Shown: positions 36,698 to 47,429, counted from the stretch's first letter. The stretch: DNA of 64,000 nt from Sphingomonas mali NBRC 15500 (GCF_001598415.1 NZ_BCYX01000001.1:310001-374000), one strand, 5' to 3'. Numbers and translations are program-made. Notes: a model not told the origin generated them from the sequence alone.

Positions 36698-37000
36698 CTA
36701 TTCGAGCAATTTGGGCGCTTCCTTGGCGAGCTTCGCGCGGATGCGGTCGGCGAACAGCGCCAGGAACGGCGGCAGGTCGACCGTCGCGATCACTCGGTCA
36801 TTGCGCACGTCCAGGCTGGAGGAGACGCGCTGCCCCATCGCCGCGACGGTGAAATGAAGCACGTCAGCCGTCCAATGATGCTCGACTTCGGCGCCGCCGG
36901 GAAACCAGCCCGACAATTTGCCGATCCCGGCATCGACCCGCCGCCGCGCCTCGGCAAGGCCGAGCTTGTGCGGCACCTCGACGACGATCGGATCGCTCAT
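36698..37000 (-). CDS. Polyhydroxyalkanoic acid system family protein
   Basis: A 100-residue cytoplasmic protein. The opening MSDPIVVEVPHKLGLAEARRRVDAGI and the segment HHWTADVLHFTVAAMGQRVSSSL, ending in FADRIRAKL, fit the PHA granule-region family, whose members occur next to PHA genes but have no proven activity. The PHA synthase of this window is 7.5 kb away. Co-oriented with the VOC-family gene just upstream. Confidence 0.75.
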   Translation of the reverse strand: MSDPIVVEVPHKLGLAEARRRVDAGIGKLSGWFPGGAEVEHHWTADVLHFTVAAMGQRVSSSLDVRNDRVIATVDLPPFLALFADRIRAKLAKEAPKLLE

Positions 37001-37022
37001 GTCGTGAAGACCCCTATCGTGA

Positions 37023-37439
37023 TCACGCGGCAAACAATTGCGCGTCGTCGGCGAACGCCTTGAACTCAAGCGCGTTCCCGGACGGATCGAGGAAGAACAT
37101 CGTGGCCTGCTCGCCCGGCTGGCCGACGAAGCGGATATGAGGCTCGATCCCGAAGGGGATGCCCGCCGCCTTTACCCGGTCGGCCAGCGCCCGCCAGGCA
37201 TCCATTGTCAGCACGACCCCGAAATGCGGCACTGGGACGTCGTGACCGTCCACTGGGTTGGACACCACGACCGCTTTGGCCGCGGGGTCGAGATGGGCGA
37301 CGATCTGATGCCCGAACAGATCGAAGTCGATCCAACTGTCCGAGCTGCGCCCTTCCGGACAGCCGAGCGTGCCGCCGTAAAAAGCGCGGGCAGCGGCGAG
37401 ATCGTGAACGGGAAAGGCGAGGTGGAAGGGACGGAGCAT
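37023..37439 (-). CDS. VOC-family (glyoxalase-like) protein
   Basis: A 138-residue metal-dependent VOC-superfamily protein. It opens with [23 protein letters not shown], has HQIVAHLD in the middle and [26 protein letters not shown], and ends with [17 protein letters not shown], where the final glutamate is the usual metal ligand. Substrate unknown. Next to the PHA-system protein with a 22-base gap, so the two are likely on one transcript. Confidence 0.87.
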   Translation of the reverse strand: MLRPFHLAFPVHDLAAARAFYGGTLGCPEGRSSDSWIDFDLFGHQIVAHLDPAAKAVVVSNPVDGHDVPVPHFGVVLTMDAWRALADRVKAAGIPFGIEPHIRFVGQPGEQATMFFLDPSGNALEFKAFADDAQLFAA

Positions 37440-37468
37440 GACTCCTAGCTACCGCCCGCAGAGCCAAA

Positions 37469-37558
37469 CGTCACCCCGGACGTGTTCCGGGGTCCAACCT
37501 TTCCAGTGGAATTAAGTCTTTGTTGCGCCTTGGATGCCGGGACGGGCCCGGCATGACG
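37469..37558. repeat. REP-like composite palindrome, copy 3
   Basis: CGTCACCCCGG...CCGGGGTCCAA and TTGGATGCCGG...CCGGCATGACG, same arrangement and orientation as the copy at 28435, with a different AT-richer middle. It lies between the divergent VOC gene and lnt. Confidence 0.9.
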
Positions 37559-37604
37559 ATTGGGGCTAGCGCACTTCGTCATTTCGCAGCCATAGCGCGA
37601 GGCG

Positions 37605-39164
37605 ATGCGTCGTCTCCTCCCGCTCCTACCACTCGCGCTCGGCGCCGTATCCGCACTCGGATTTGCGCCTTGGGACTGGTGGCCGCTGACCTTGGCCGGG
37701 TTTGCGGTCTGGCTGCTCCTTATCCATGGCGCCGGCTCGATCAGGCAGGTCTTGGAAATCGGCTGGCTGTTCGGGCTCGGCCATTTCGCCGTCGCCAATT
37801 TGTGGATTCAGCAGCCGTTCGAGTTTCAGGACGCGATGCCGTCTTGGCTCGGCTACGTCGCTGTGGTCCTGGTGGCGGCCTATCTTGCTCTCTTCCCGAT
37901 GCTTGCCGCCGGACTCGCCTGGCGGCTCGCGAGCCCGGCGGCGAAAGGCGATCCGGCGCCGCGCGTCGACACGGCCTTCGTGCTGGTCGCGGGTGCTGCC
38001 TGGATCGCGACCGAATATCTGCGCGGCACCATGTTCACCGGCTATCCATGGGATCCGCTAGCGACGGTCTCGATGTCGGCCGGGCGATGGGCAGGTTTGG
38101 CCGCCTATATCGGCACCTACGCGCTGTCGGGCATCTTCGTGGTGGCGAGCGGTTGCTTGCTGGCCGTCATCGTGGATCGCCGCGCTTACACCGCGATTGT
38201 CTTCCTAGTCGCCCTCCTGATCTATTCCATCGCGCCAGCGAGTCTCGATCAACATCGCCCTGATCCGCGAACCTATGTTCGCATCGTCCAACCCAACTTG
38301 GCCGAAGAAGCGAAGCCGACCGCCGATTACGCCGAAGCCAATTTCCAGGCGCTCGCCCGTCTGTCCGGAAAACCCAATCCCGACCATCCGCGCCTGATCC
38401 TGTGGCCCGAAGGCGCGATCCGCTTTCCTGTCGAGGATGGCTATCCGCGCTATGTCTACGACCTGATGGGCAGCGCGCAGACCGCGCGGATCCGAATGGC
38501 CTCGCTGCTCGGCGACCATGACGCGATCCTGACCGGCACGCAGGGCATGTATTTCGACAAGCGCACCGAGAATATGATCGCCGCGACCAATTCGATCGCG
38601 TTGATCGGCCCCGATGCCCAACTCCACGGCCGCTACGACAAGGCGCATCTGGTCCCCTATGGCGAATATCTGCCGATGCGCCCGGTGCTCGAAGCGATCG
38701 GCCTGTCGCGGCTCGTCCCCGGCGATGTCGATTTCATCCCCGGCCCGGGCCCGCGCACGATGGCCATTCCCGGCTTCGGCAAGGTCGGCATGCTGATCTG
38801 CTACGAAGTGATCTTCTCGGGCCATGTCATCGACCCTGCGGACCGGCCGGACTTTATCTTCAACCCATCGAACGACGCCTGGTTCGGCACGCTCGGCCCG
38901 CCGGCACACCTCGCCCAGGCACGGTTGCGCGCGATCGAGGAAGGCCTGTCGATCGTCCGCGCGACACCGACAGGAATTTCCGCGATCATCGATCCCGACG
39001 GCGCTCTCCGTCAGAGCATTCCGATGGGCAAGGCCGGCGCGATCGAAGGCTCGGTAATGCCCGGCACCCCCACCCTCTTCTCGCGCCTCGGCAACTGGAT
39101 GGCGCTGATCGTCTCGGCGATTCTGCTGATTTGCGCGATTGCCATCCGGCGCCTCGCTCGCTAG
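37605..39164 (+). CDS. lnt: Apolipoprotein N-acyltransferase
   Basis: A 519-residue inner membrane enzyme that N-acylates lipoproteins. It has an N-terminal membrane part of about six helices (1-215) and a periplasmic nitrilase-like domain with the catalytic triad: Glu in [11 protein letters not shown], Lys in [16 protein letters not shown] and Cys in [11 protein letters not shown] last helix anchors the C terminus (about 496-513). It precedes metK on the same strand, a frequent alphaproteobacterial order. Confidence 0.95.
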   Translation: MRRLLPLLPLALGAVSALGFAPWDWWPLTLAGFAVWLLLIHGAGSIRQVLEIGWLFGLGHFAVANLWIQQPFEFQDAMPSWLGYVAVVLVAAYLALFPMLAAGLAWRLASPAAKGDPAPRVDTAFVLVAGAAWIATEYLRGTMFTGYPWDPLATVSMSAGRWAGLAAYIGTYALSGIFVVASGCLLAVIVDRRAYTAIVFLVALLIYSIAPASLDQHRPDPRTYVRIVQPNLAEEAKPTADYAEANFQALARLSGKPNPDHPRLILWPEGAIRFPVEDGYPRYVYDLMGSAQTARIRMASLLGDHDAILTGTQGMYFDKRTENMIAATNSIALIGPDAQLHGRYDKAHLVPYGEYLPMRPVLEAIGLSRLVPGDVDFIPGPGPRTMAIPGFGKVGMLICYEVIFSGHVIDPADRPDFIFNPSNDAWFGTLGPPAHLAQARLRAIEEGLSIVRATPTGISAIIDPDGALRQSIPMGKAGAIEGSVMPGTPTLFSRLGNWMALIVSAILLICAIAIRRLAR

Positions 39165-39176
39165 GACCCGCAGCCT

Positions 39177-39244
39177 CATATAAGGAAAGCTTTATATGGG
39201 CATGGCAACGGCCCGGCTTTCCGCCAGACCCCAGAGGAAACTCA
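39177..39244 (+). promoter_or_regulatory. metK leader: candidate SAM-responsive pseudoknot riboswitch
   Basis: Four complementary pieces are seen. CATATAA (39177-39183) pairs with TTATATG (39192-39198) around the loop GGAAAGCT. TGGC (39203-39206) pairs with GCCA (39223-39226) around a 16-base loop that starts AACGG and ends CTTTCC. TTTCC at its end (39218-39222) can pair with GGAAA (39236-39240), which is the ribosome binding site, or with the upstream GGAAAGC (39184-39190) over seven bases. A short stem with an AACGG loop and a pseudoknot over the Shine-Dalgarno resembles the SAM/SAH riboswitch class known before metK in Rhodobacterales. CATATAA could instead be a -10 element. Confidence 0.5.
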
Positions 39245-40456
<1,212 letters not shown>

Positions 40457-40481
40457 TCCCCAGCCGATCGACGGAACAAGC

Positions 40482-40512
40482 AAGGGCCGGGGAGCGATCC
40501 CCGGCCCTTCTT
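40482..40512 (+). terminator. Terminator between metK and trmB
   Basis: AAGGGCCGGGGA pairs perfectly with TCCCCGGCCCTT around a GCGA tetraloop, then CTTC. It lies 25 bases after metK. Confidence 0.88.
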
Positions 40513-40565
40513 CGTTGGCGGCGCGCGATTGGCTTTCGTCCCATCTGGTTCTAGGCGGACCCACA

Positions 40566-41246
40566 ATGAACGACCCGACCACCATCCGGCGCCTCTATGG
40601 CCGGCGCCAGGGACACAAATTGCGACAGGGCCAGAGTGCTCTGGTCGAGGAACTGTTGCCCGACGTCGAGGTACCGGCGAGCGGCCCGCTCGACGCTCGC
40701 GCGCTATTCGGCGACGATCGCCCGTTGGAACTCGAAATCGGCTTCGGCGCCGGCGAGCATCTCGCGGGCCAGGCGGCGGCGCGCCCCGACCACGGCTTTA
40801 TCGGCTGCGAACCGTTCCTCAACGGCGTGGTCGGCGCGCTCGGCCACATCCGCGATCAGGGGCTGAAGAACGTCCGGCTGCACATGGGTGACGCGCTCGA
40901 CGTCGCCGAGCGGCTACCCGATGCCAGTCTCGATCGCGTCTATCTCCTCCACCCCGATCCGTGGCCCAAGGCACGGCATGCCAAGCGCCGGATGGTCAAT
41001 GACGGTCCGCTCGACCTGATCGCCGCCAAGCTCAAACCCGGCTGCCAATTCCGGCTGGGCACCGACGATCCGACCTATTGCCGCTGGGCGATGATGGTGA
41101 TGAACCGGCGTCGCGACTTCGTCTGGACCGCGCAAACGCCGCGCGATTTCCTGACTCGTCCGGACGATTGGCCCGAGACGCGGTACGAACGCAAGGCGCG
41201 GCGACAAGGACATGAGGTGTGGTATTTCACCTATACTCGAGTGTGA
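40566..41246 (+). CDS. trmB: tRNA (guanine-N7-)-methyltransferase
   Basis: A 226-residue SAM-dependent enzyme that makes m7G46 in tRNA. Motifs: LELEIGFGAGEHL for SAM binding, IGCEPFLNGV, the LHPDPWPKARHAKRRMV motif with conserved prolines and the C-terminal RPDDWPETRYERKARRQGHEVWYF. The ATG at 40566 gives the normal N terminus MNDPTTIRRLYGRRQGHKL. An earlier start inside metK is rejected. It follows a strong terminator, so it probably has its own promoter. Confidence 0.95.
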   Translation: MNDPTTIRRLYGRRQGHKLRQGQSALVEELLPDVEVPASGPLDARALFGDDRPLELEIGFGAGEHLAGQAAARPDHGFIGCEPFLNGVVGALGHIRDQGLKNVRLHMGDALDVAERLPDASLDRVYLLHPDPWPKARHAKRRMVNDGPLDLIAAKLKPGCQFRLGTDDPTYCRWAMMVMNRRRDFVWTAQTPRDFLTRPDDWPETRYERKARRQGHEVWYFTYTRV

Positions 41247-41587
41247 ATGTCCGTAAGTTGCTGTTTTATAAAACATAAAAGGCCAAGCCGCACCTTGATC
41301 GGCTGGCGGGACGATCAGCCAGATCGGTCGAATCTGATGCGTCTCGTTCAAGCTCGCGCCGCGGAGGGGTCGTGGTCCTCGAAACGAGCATCGGACACCT
41401 CCGGCGATTGGCATGCTAGTCGCTCGCTTCGAAGCGCGTGTCCGCGTCGAATATGCTATTTTGAGGCAGACCCGACGCTGAAAGGCGCATCGGAACGGAT
41501 CCGTTCCAGATGCTCGCCTTCATCGACGAGACGTGGATCAAGACCGGCACGGTCGGATCGGAGACCGGGCGGAAATATGGTGGCGCG
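41247..41587. other. Intergenic region with two perfect palindromes, no gene seen
   Basis: About 340 bases between trmB and the CYTH-CHAD gene. It holds a 14-base palindrome TGTTTTATAAAACA (41262-41275) in an AT-rich patch and a 16-base palindrome GGAACGGATCCGTTCC (41492-41507), 80 bases before the next start. A 114-codon open stretch covers the region but its composition (Arg/Ser-rich, no domain) looks like chance. The palindromes may be operators for the CYTH-CHAD gene. Confidence 0.55.
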
Positions 41588-43051
41588 ATGACGAGGTCCG
41601 ATGAAATCGAACTCAAGCTGGTACTGAATCGAGAGGACGCCCGCCTTCTCGAAACCTCCCGCCTGCTGACGGGAGATCGGACAACGCAGCGTCAGCGGTC
41701 GATCTATTTCGACACGCCCGATCACAGGCTGGCGAGGGCCGGACTGACCTTGCGGATCCGCCGCGCCGGCGGCCGGCGAATCCAGACGGTCAAGGCGCGG
41801 GATGCCGGGTCGGCCGGGCTGTTCGTGCGGCCGGAATGGGAACGCGCGGTTCCGGACGACAGACCGGTGATCGACGACACCACGCCGCTCCGGGCGCTTC
41901 TCGATAAATCGGTCGCCGATCTCGCCCCGCTATTCGAGATCCATGTCGAACGGCGCGCCTGGAGCATCCGTGAGGACGCGGCGATCATCGACATGGTCAT
42001 CGACCGCGGAATGGCCGTGACGGCAGACCGCCAATCGCCGTTTTGCGAGATGGAGCTGGAGTTGAAAGGTGGCGACGCCACGGCGCTGTTCGCGTTCGCC
42101 CGCAAGCTCGATGCCGCCATTCCGGTAAGGCTCGGCACCCTCACCAAGGCGGAGCGCGGATACGCCCTTATTGATGCCGCGGTGACAGCGTTCAAAGCAG
42201 AGCCGGTCGTGCTGGATCACGACATGACGACCGCGGACGCATTCCAGCACGTCGTCCGCAATTGCCTGCGTCAGTTCCGGCAGAATGAGGACCTGCTTCT
42301 TGCGGGAGGTTCGCCGGAGGCCATACACCAGGCGCGCGTGGCGCTCCGACGGCTGCGCTCCGCATTCTCGGTTTTCGCGGCGATCGTCGACGACGATGTC
42401 AGCGGGAGGCTGCGCGACGAGGTGCGCTGGCTGGCCACGGAGCTCGGCGACGCTCGCAATTTGGACGTTCTGTCCGAACGCGCGTTGCCGGCCGTCATAC
42501 GCGATCGGCTCGAAACAGCGCGTCGGGCGGCCTATGCCCGGGTGGACGAGGTCCTCGCGTCCCCACGCTCGCGCAGGCTGATGCTCGACCTGGCGCAATG
42601 GATCGAGAGCGGCGCATGGTTGGCCGCGGTCGATACCCGCGAGGTTCGTCGCCAGCCAGCGAGGGAGCTTGCCGGCGCGGTGCTCGATCGTTTCCGTCGC
42701 AAGGTGAAGAAGGACGGCCGCCATGTGGCCGAGGTGGATGACCAGGCGCGCCACAAGGTCCGCAGGGACGCCAAGAAGCTACGCTACGCGGCAGATTTCT
42801 TCGCTTCGCTGTTCGAGGGCAAGCACGCGCGGCGGCGACATACGCGGTTCGTCGTGACACTGGAGGCGCTGCAGGACCAACTCGGCGCGCTCAACGACCT
42901 GGCGACGGCACCCCATCTGCTATCCAGGCTTGGGCTGATGGATGAACGGGACGCGACAACCCTGTTCGATCCCGACAGTAAGCAGGCACTGCTCGATACG
43001 GCGGAAGAGGCGTATCACGCCTTCGTCGACGCCAAACGTTTTTGGCGGTGA
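41588..43051 (+). CDS. CYTH and CHAD domain protein (inorganic triphosphatase-like)
   Basis: A 487-residue protein. Residues 5-200 form a CYTH domain: signature EIELKL (Glu6, Glu8, Lys10), YFDTPDHRLARAGLTLRIR, and later EMELELKGGD. Residues about 225-485 form a CHAD domain rich in conserved histidines and basic residues (HQARVALRRLRSAFSVF, HKVRRDAKKLRYAADFF). CYTH-CHAD proteins are inorganic triphosphatases, and CHAD domains bind polyphosphate. The ATG at 41588 is preferred because it puts the motif at the usual distance; an upstream ATG at 41510 adds 26 residues. Confidence 0.92.
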   Translation: MTRSDEIELKLVLNREDARLLETSRLLTGDRTTQRQRSIYFDTPDHRLARAGLTLRIRRAGGRRIQTVKARDAGSAGLFVRPEWERAVPDDRPVIDDTTPLRALLDKSVADLAPLFEIHVERRAWSIREDAAIIDMVIDRGMAVTADRQSPFCEMELELKGGDATALFAFARKLDAAIPVRLGTLTKAERGYALIDAAVTAFKAEPVVLDHDMTTADAFQHVVRNCLRQFRQNEDLLLAGGSPEAIHQARVALRRLRSAFSVFAAIVDDDVSGRLRDEVRWLATELGDARNLDVLSERALPAVIRDRLETARRAAYARVDEVLASPRSRRLMLDLAQWIESGAWLAAVDTREVRRQPARELAGAVLDRFRRKVKKDGRHVAEVDDQARHKVRRDAKKLRYAADFFASLFEGKHARRRHTRFVVTLEALQDQLGALNDLATAPHLLSRLGLMDERDATTLFDPDSKQALLDTAEEAYHAFVDAKRFWR

Positions 43052-43106
43052 GCGGAATCTCAGTAAGACTTCTCGGCTTGCGCCCTCCCTTGGGGGCCCC
43101 GCACTG

Positions 43107-44144
43107 CTAAGTCGACATAGCGCCCATATCGAGCACGATCCGACCTTCGATTTCTCCACGGTGCATCCTGGCAAAGACGTCGTTGATATTCTCGAGTTTC
43201 TCGGTCGCCACCGTCGCGTGCACCTTTCCCCGTGCTGCGAAATCCAGCGCTTCCTGGAGATCGAGGCGCGTGCCGACGATCGACCCGCGCACAGTGACCC
43301 CGTTGAGCACGGTATCGAAGATCGAAAGCGGGAAGTCGCCCGGCGGCAGGCCATTGAGCGATACCGTGCCGCCCCGGCGCACCATGCCCATCGCTTGCTG
43401 GAACGCCTTGGGTGAAACCGCGGTGACGAGCACACCCTGCGCCCCGCCGATCTCCTTGCGGATGAAGGCCGCGGGATCCGAATGGAGCGCATTGACCGCA
43501 AGGTCCGCGCCAAGCGCGCGAGCAAGATCGAGCTTGGCATCGTCTATGTCGACCGCGACCACGTTGAGGCCCATCGCCTTGGCGTATTGAACCGCCATAT
43601 GGCCTAGTCCCCCGATTCCGGAGATCGCGACCCAATCGCCGGGCTTGGTGTCGGTGACCTTGAGCCCCTTGTAGACGGTCACCCCGGCGCACAGCACGGG
43701 CGCGATGTCGATGAAGCCGACGTTCGAAGGCAGGTGGCCGACATAATTCGGATCGGCGATCACATATTCCGCGAAGCTGCCATTGACCGAATAGCCGGTG
43801 TTCTGCTGGCTCTCGCACAACGTCTCCCAACCACCCAGGCAGTGCACGCAATGCCCGCACGCCGTGTAGAGCCACGGCACTCCGACACGATCGCCCTCCT
43901 TCACATGATCGACGCCGGCGCCCACCGCGACGACATGGCCCACGCCTTCATGGCCAGGGATGAAGGGCGGCTTGGGCTTGACCGGCCAATCGCCTTCGGC
44001 GGCGTGGAGGTCGGTATGGCAGACGCCGGTAGCGGCGATCTTCACCATAATCTGGCCCGGCCCCACCTGGGGAACCGCGACTTCCTCGATGACGAGCGGC
44101 TTGCCGAACTCACGGACGACGGCCGCCTTCATGGTCTTCTGCAT
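43107..44144 (-). CDS. adhP: Zinc-dependent alcohol dehydrogenase AdhP
   Basis: A 345-residue medium-chain dehydrogenase that converts primary alcohols and aldehydes with NAD. Catalytic zinc ligands in [15 protein letters not shown] and [12 protein letters not shown]; structural zinc cysteines in [15 protein letters not shown]; cofactor site [20 protein letters not shown] close relative of AdhP of enteric bacteria. Just upstream on the same strand lies a 51-codon remnant of an aldehyde dehydrogenase, suggesting that an alcohol/aldehyde pathway operon was cut down here. Confidence 0.94.
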   Translation of the reverse strand: MQKTMKAAVVREFGKPLVIEEVAVPQVGPGQIMVKIAATGVCHTDLHAAEGDWPVKPKPPFIPGHEGVGHVVAVGAGVDHVKEGDRVGVPWLYTACGHCVHCLGGWETLCESQQNTGYSVNGSFAEYVIADPNYVGHLPSNVGFIDIAPVLCAGVTVYKGLKVTDTKPGDWVAISGIGGLGHMAVQYAKAMGLNVVAVDIDDAKLDLARALGADLAVNALHSDPAAFIRKEIGGAQGVLVTAVSPKAFQQAMGMVRRGGTVSLNGLPPGDFPLSIFDTVLNGVTVRGSIVGTRLDLQEALDFAARGKVHATVATEKLENINDVFARMHRGEIEGRIVLDMGAMST

Positions 44145-44166
44145 GATACGATTCCTTCCCCGCGTC

Positions 44167-44322
44167 TCAGAACGCGGCGTCGATGTTGACGATGCCGATC
44201 AGCTTGCGATTGACGAATTCCTTTGTCCCGAGCCCGAGCAGTTCGCGGCCATCGCCGGATCGGCGGACGCCGCCGAACGGCAGATCGGCCTCCACCATGG
44301 TCGGGCGATTGACGAACATCAT
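44167..44322 (-). pseudogene. Remnant of a succinate-semialdehyde/aldehyde dehydrogenase (C-terminal end only)
   Basis: The 51 codons from 44322 read MMFVNRPTMVEADLPFGG, continue with VRRSGDGRELLGLGTKEFVN and end in [13 protein letters not shown]. This matches the C terminus of GabD-type dehydrogenases (G-M-V-F-V-N ... DLPFGGVKRSGYGREL ... EFVN.KL). Nothing similar to the upstream 400 residues, including the catalytic cysteine region, is found before it, so only the tail survives. The 176 bases between it and phaC hold no recognisable gene. Confidence 0.85.
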
Positions 44323-44498
44323 GCCTCGGTCCTTTTCTTGGCACTGCAAACGGCAGCTGCCCCGGAGGGAAAGGAGGTGGTCTTTTGCCCCCATTCGAGG
44401 GGCCCTTGAATTGTGGGAAATACGGAGACGCTGGCCGCTCCGTGGCATCCCCGATCCCCGCCGATATCCTATGGCCTGAGCGCGAGTCCGCCGGCCCT

Positions 44499-46262
44499 TC
44501 AGGGTTCGCGGACATAGCTGCCGGGCGCGGGCTCGAGCGGCGGATAACCCTTGTCCGCCGCCCCCATCGGCGGGAGCGCCACCGGCGCCCCCGAATGCGC
44601 GCCGAGCCACTCGGCCCATTCGGGCCACCACGACCCCTCGTGCGGTACGGCACGGCGCTCCCAGTTGTCGGGATCGAGATACGCCCCCTCGGCGGGCCGC
44701 GTCAGCACGCGATAGCGCCGATTGGGATAGGCTGGCGGCGAGACGACGCCGGCGTTGTGCCCGCCGTTGGTGAGGAGGAAAGTCAGTTCGCTGTCAGTCA
44801 GCAGATGGAGCTTGTACACCGAATGCCAGGGCGCGACGTGGTCAGTCTCGGTACCCACCGCGAAGATCGGCAGGTGGATATCCGACAGGCTCACCGGTCG
44901 CCCGTCCACCGGAAAACGCCCCTCGGCAAGATCGTCGTTCAGGAATAGCCGCCTGAGATATTCGCTGTGCATCGCCTGGGGCAGCCGCGTGCCGTCCGCG
45001 TTCCAGGCCATCAGGTCGTTCATCGGCGGCCGCTCGCCCATCAGATATTCGCTGACGAGCCGCGACCAGATCAGATCGTTCGAGCGGAGCAGCTCGAAAG
45101 TGCCGGCCATCTGCCGACTGTCCAGATAGCCCTGGACCCACATCATCTCGTCGAGAAATTCGAGTTCGGAGGAATCGATGAACAGGCCCAGCTCGCCCGG
45201 CTCGCTGAATTCGGTCTGCGCGGCGAACAACGTCATGCTCGCCAGCCGGTCGTCGCCGTCACGCGCCATCGCCGCGGCAACGATCGCGAGCAATGTGCCG
45301 CCCAGGCAATAGCCGACGCCGTGCACCTTGGACGCGCCGGTGATCGCCTGTACCGCATCGAGCGCCGCCATCGGCCCCAACCGCCGGTAATCCTCCATGT
45401 CCCTGTCGCGCAGCGATGCGTCTGGGTTGCGCCAGGAGATCATGAAAACGGTGTACCCCTGCTCGACCAGCCAACGGACCAGCGAGTTCTCCGGCGAAAG
45501 GTCGAGAATATAGTATTTCATGATCCAGGCCGGCACGATCAGCACTGGCTCGGGCCGTACCTTGCGCGTCGTCGGCGCATATTGGATCAGCTCGATCAAC
45601 TCGTTGCGCCACACCACCTGCCCCGCCGTGACCGCCACCTGCTCGCCGGGTTTGAATGCTTCGGCGGCAACCGGCGGACTGTGGCGGATCCTGCGCTCCA
45701 CGTCCTCGCGCAGCAGCTGCATACCCTCGATCAGGCAGGCGCCGCCGGTTTCAAGGACGCGCCGCTGCACCACCGGATTGGTGAGGATCGAATTTGACGG
45801 CGCGAGCATGTCGAGAATCTGCCGCCCGACGAAATTGACCACCCGCTCGTGGTGCGGGTCCATGCCACGCACGTCCCGCGTCGCAGCGTCCCACCATTGC
45901 TGGATCAGCAGGAAGCTCTGCTGCCACAGCGCGTAGGGCAAATCCCTCCAGGCCGGATCGTCCCAGCGATGGTCCTGCGGCAAGGGCGTGATCACCGGCG
46001 CGGGTACCGTCCAGGGCTGATTGGCGGCAGCGAAGTGCATGAGGCGAAGCGCCTTGCGCCATGCCTTCATCGCCATGTGCATCTGCTTGCCTGGCGCGAG
46101 TGCGAGATGGCTCGCCCAGTCGAAATACGCCCCGGCAAGCGCGGCGGGCGAAATGCCGTTGGTCCATTGCGCGAGCTGCGCAACCGTAAACCGGTCAACC
46201 AGCGCGGCGGTCTGGTCGAATGGGTCGGGCAGCTGTTCGGTCGGGGACGATAGCGAAGTCAT
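44499..46262 (-). CDS. phaC: Poly(3-hydroxyalkanoate) synthase PhaC
   Basis: A 587-residue class I-type PHA synthase that polymerises hydroxyacyl-CoA on granules. The N-terminal PhaC_N region is followed by an alpha/beta hydrolase fold with the lipase-like box GYCLGGT carrying the catalytic cysteine, the aspartate segment TETDHVAPWHS and the histidine in NGGHNAGVV. The length and the WRNPDASLRDRDMEDY segment match long synthases found beside adhP and stress genes rather than the usual phaC-phaR locus. The ATG at 46262 is the conventional start. No PHA precursor genes are beside it. Confidence 0.93.
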   Translation of the reverse strand: MTSLSSPTEQLPDPFDQTAALVDRFTVAQLAQWTNGISPAALAGAYFDWASHLALAPGKQMHMAMKAWRKALRLMHFAAANQPWTVPAPVITPLPQDHRWDDPAWRDLPYALWQQSFLLIQQWWDAATRDVRGMDPHHERVVNFVGRQILDMLAPSNSILTNPVVQRRVLETGGACLIEGMQLLREDVERRIRHSPPVAAEAFKPGEQVAVTAGQVVWRNELIELIQYAPTTRKVRPEPVLIVPAWIMKYYILDLSPENSLVRWLVEQGYTVFMISWRNPDASLRDRDMEDYRRLGPMAALDAVQAITGASKVHGVGYCLGGTLLAIVAAAMARDGDDRLASMTLFAAQTEFSEPGELGLFIDSSELEFLDEMMWVQGYLDSRQMAGTFELLRSNDLIWSRLVSEYLMGERPPMNDLMAWNADGTRLPQAMHSEYLRRLFLNDDLAEGRFPVDGRPVSLSDIHLPIFAVGTETDHVAPWHSVYKLHLLTDSELTFLLTNGGHNAGVVSPPAYPNRRYRVLTRPAEGAYLDPDNWERRAVPHEGSWWPEWAEWLGAHSGAPVALPPMGAADKGYPPLEPAPGSYVREP

Positions 46263-46618
46263 GGGCCGGTCTAGGCACGCAAAGACGGCCTCCGGAATAC
46301 GTGTTGCCCACAGGGTCGCCGACCGCACAAGTTTCCGCATGACGGCGCATCGCCAACCATCGAACGTCGTGGTCGCCCGCAGGATGAGTTCGGCGAATTC
46401 CAGTCTGCGCCCAGTCTAGGACGCGAGCGGTAGCGAGACAGTATTCACGGCGGTCGATGGGCAAGGTTTTCGACCGAAACAACCGGACCGAGGCCTTCAA
46501 GAGCGCGCGGCACGCCATAGTCTGCGACGACGGGCTTCAGCTTCCTCGCCGATCCAGCGCAATTTGCTCGTCGCATTCCGCCCGCGAGAGAACAAATGCC
46601 GAGGGACGCCGCCAGCGT
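46263..46618. other. Intergenic region without a recognisable gene
   Basis: About 350 bases upstream of phaC and downstream of the quinone reductase, both on the minus strand. Short open stretches exist on both strands (for example 46457 onwards on plus) but none shows a domain, a convincing start or codon use like real genes here. No clear hairpin or repeat was found. It may hold the phaC promoter. Confidence 0.5.
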
Positions 46619-47299
46619 TTACGCTTCGAAAGCGACCGGCCCGACGTCCATCCCAGCGAGCTTCAGGCTGGTCCGATTGGCCACCTCACGCACGCGCTGC
46701 AGTTGCTGGGCAGCATAGGCCGCGCTCATGTTCGGAACGACGGATTCGATCATCACATGCTCGGACTGCTTCATGCAGAAGCCGCGCCACAAATAGACGT
46801 CGAAGATCTCGCGTAGCGAGAGGGGTTGGCCCTGTTCGTTGAGCCAGGAAAGCGGTGCGCCCGACGTGCTGAACGACAGCAACGGCTTACCGGCCAGTCC
46901 GGGGCGCCCGGCCTGGGACGCGAATTCGTGAAACGAATAGTTCGCGCCCAAAACTCGATCGACATATCCTTTGAGAATGGCGGGCGGCAGGCCGAACCAG
47001 ATCGGATAGACGAGGACCAGAATGTCCGCGGCGTTCACCAGATCAAGTTCGGGGGCGACATCGGGTGAAGCGGTCCAGTGATCGCTCCCGGGCCGCTCCT
47101 GCGCTTGGAGCACAGGATCGAATTTCATGGCATAGAGGTCGCGGACGACGACGTCCTGACCGAGCCCTCGCACAGTGTCGACATAGGCGTTCACGATCGC
47201 GTGACCGAAACTGTCGGCCGACGGGTTGGCGTGGACGAGAAGGTGCTGGAGCCGCACCGCTTTTCCGGCTTCCGGCGTCGCATCGGCGGAGTCTTCCAT
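46619..47299 (-). CDS. NAD(P)H dehydrogenase (quinone), flavodoxin-like fold
   Basis: A 226-residue flavoprotein of the NQO1/KefF/MdaB type. It opens with LQHLLVHANPSADSFGHAIVNAYVDTVR (FMN/FAD phosphate site), has VYPIWFGLPPAILKGYVDRVLG over the flavin and the SFSTSGAPLSWLNEQGQPLSL loop. It reduces quinones by two electrons, protecting against redox stress. A 15-residue N-terminal extension precedes the fold. A perfect 8-bp inverted repeat (47363-47396) lies 64 bases upstream and could be its operator. Confidence 0.88.
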   Translation of the reverse strand: MEDSADATPEAGKAVRLQHLLVHANPSADSFGHAIVNAYVDTVRGLGQDVVVRDLYAMKFDPVLQAQERPGSDHWTASPDVAPELDLVNAADILVLVYPIWFGLPPAILKGYVDRVLGANYSFHEFASQAGRPGLAGKPLLSFSTSGAPLSWLNEQGQPLSLREIFDVYLWRGFCMKQSEHVMIESVVPNMSAAYAAQQLQRVREVANRTSLKLAGMDVGPVAFEA

Positions 47300-47362
47300 G
47301 GCTCACTCCGTTCGAAGAATTGGTCGCGTGTATATCGCCCCGGAGCGTCTCGATCGCCTATG

Positions 47363-47396
47363 CGAGAATGTACGTATTCGGCCGTCGCCATTCTCG
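47363..47396. promoter_or_regulatory. Inverted repeat upstream of the quinone reductase gene
   Basis: CGAGAATG (47363-47370) and its complement CATTCTCG (47389-47396) are 18 bases apart, in the gap between the small proline-rich protein gene and the quinone reductase, both on the minus strand. It could be a regulator site or a weak terminator; there is no T tract. Confidence 0.4.
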
Positions 47397-47429
47397 ATGC
47401 CATCGACGCAGCGACGCTTTGGATCGCTC

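Noticed and set aside
39177-39244. SAM-II riboswitch before metK
   Set aside because: The conserved SAM-II pseudoknot sequence is not present; the pattern is closer to the SAM/SAH class.
41247-41591. 114-codon stretch directly after trmB
   Set aside because: Arg/Ser-rich, no domain, starts at the base after the trmB stop and lacks a ribosome binding site; palindromes within it suggest control DNA.
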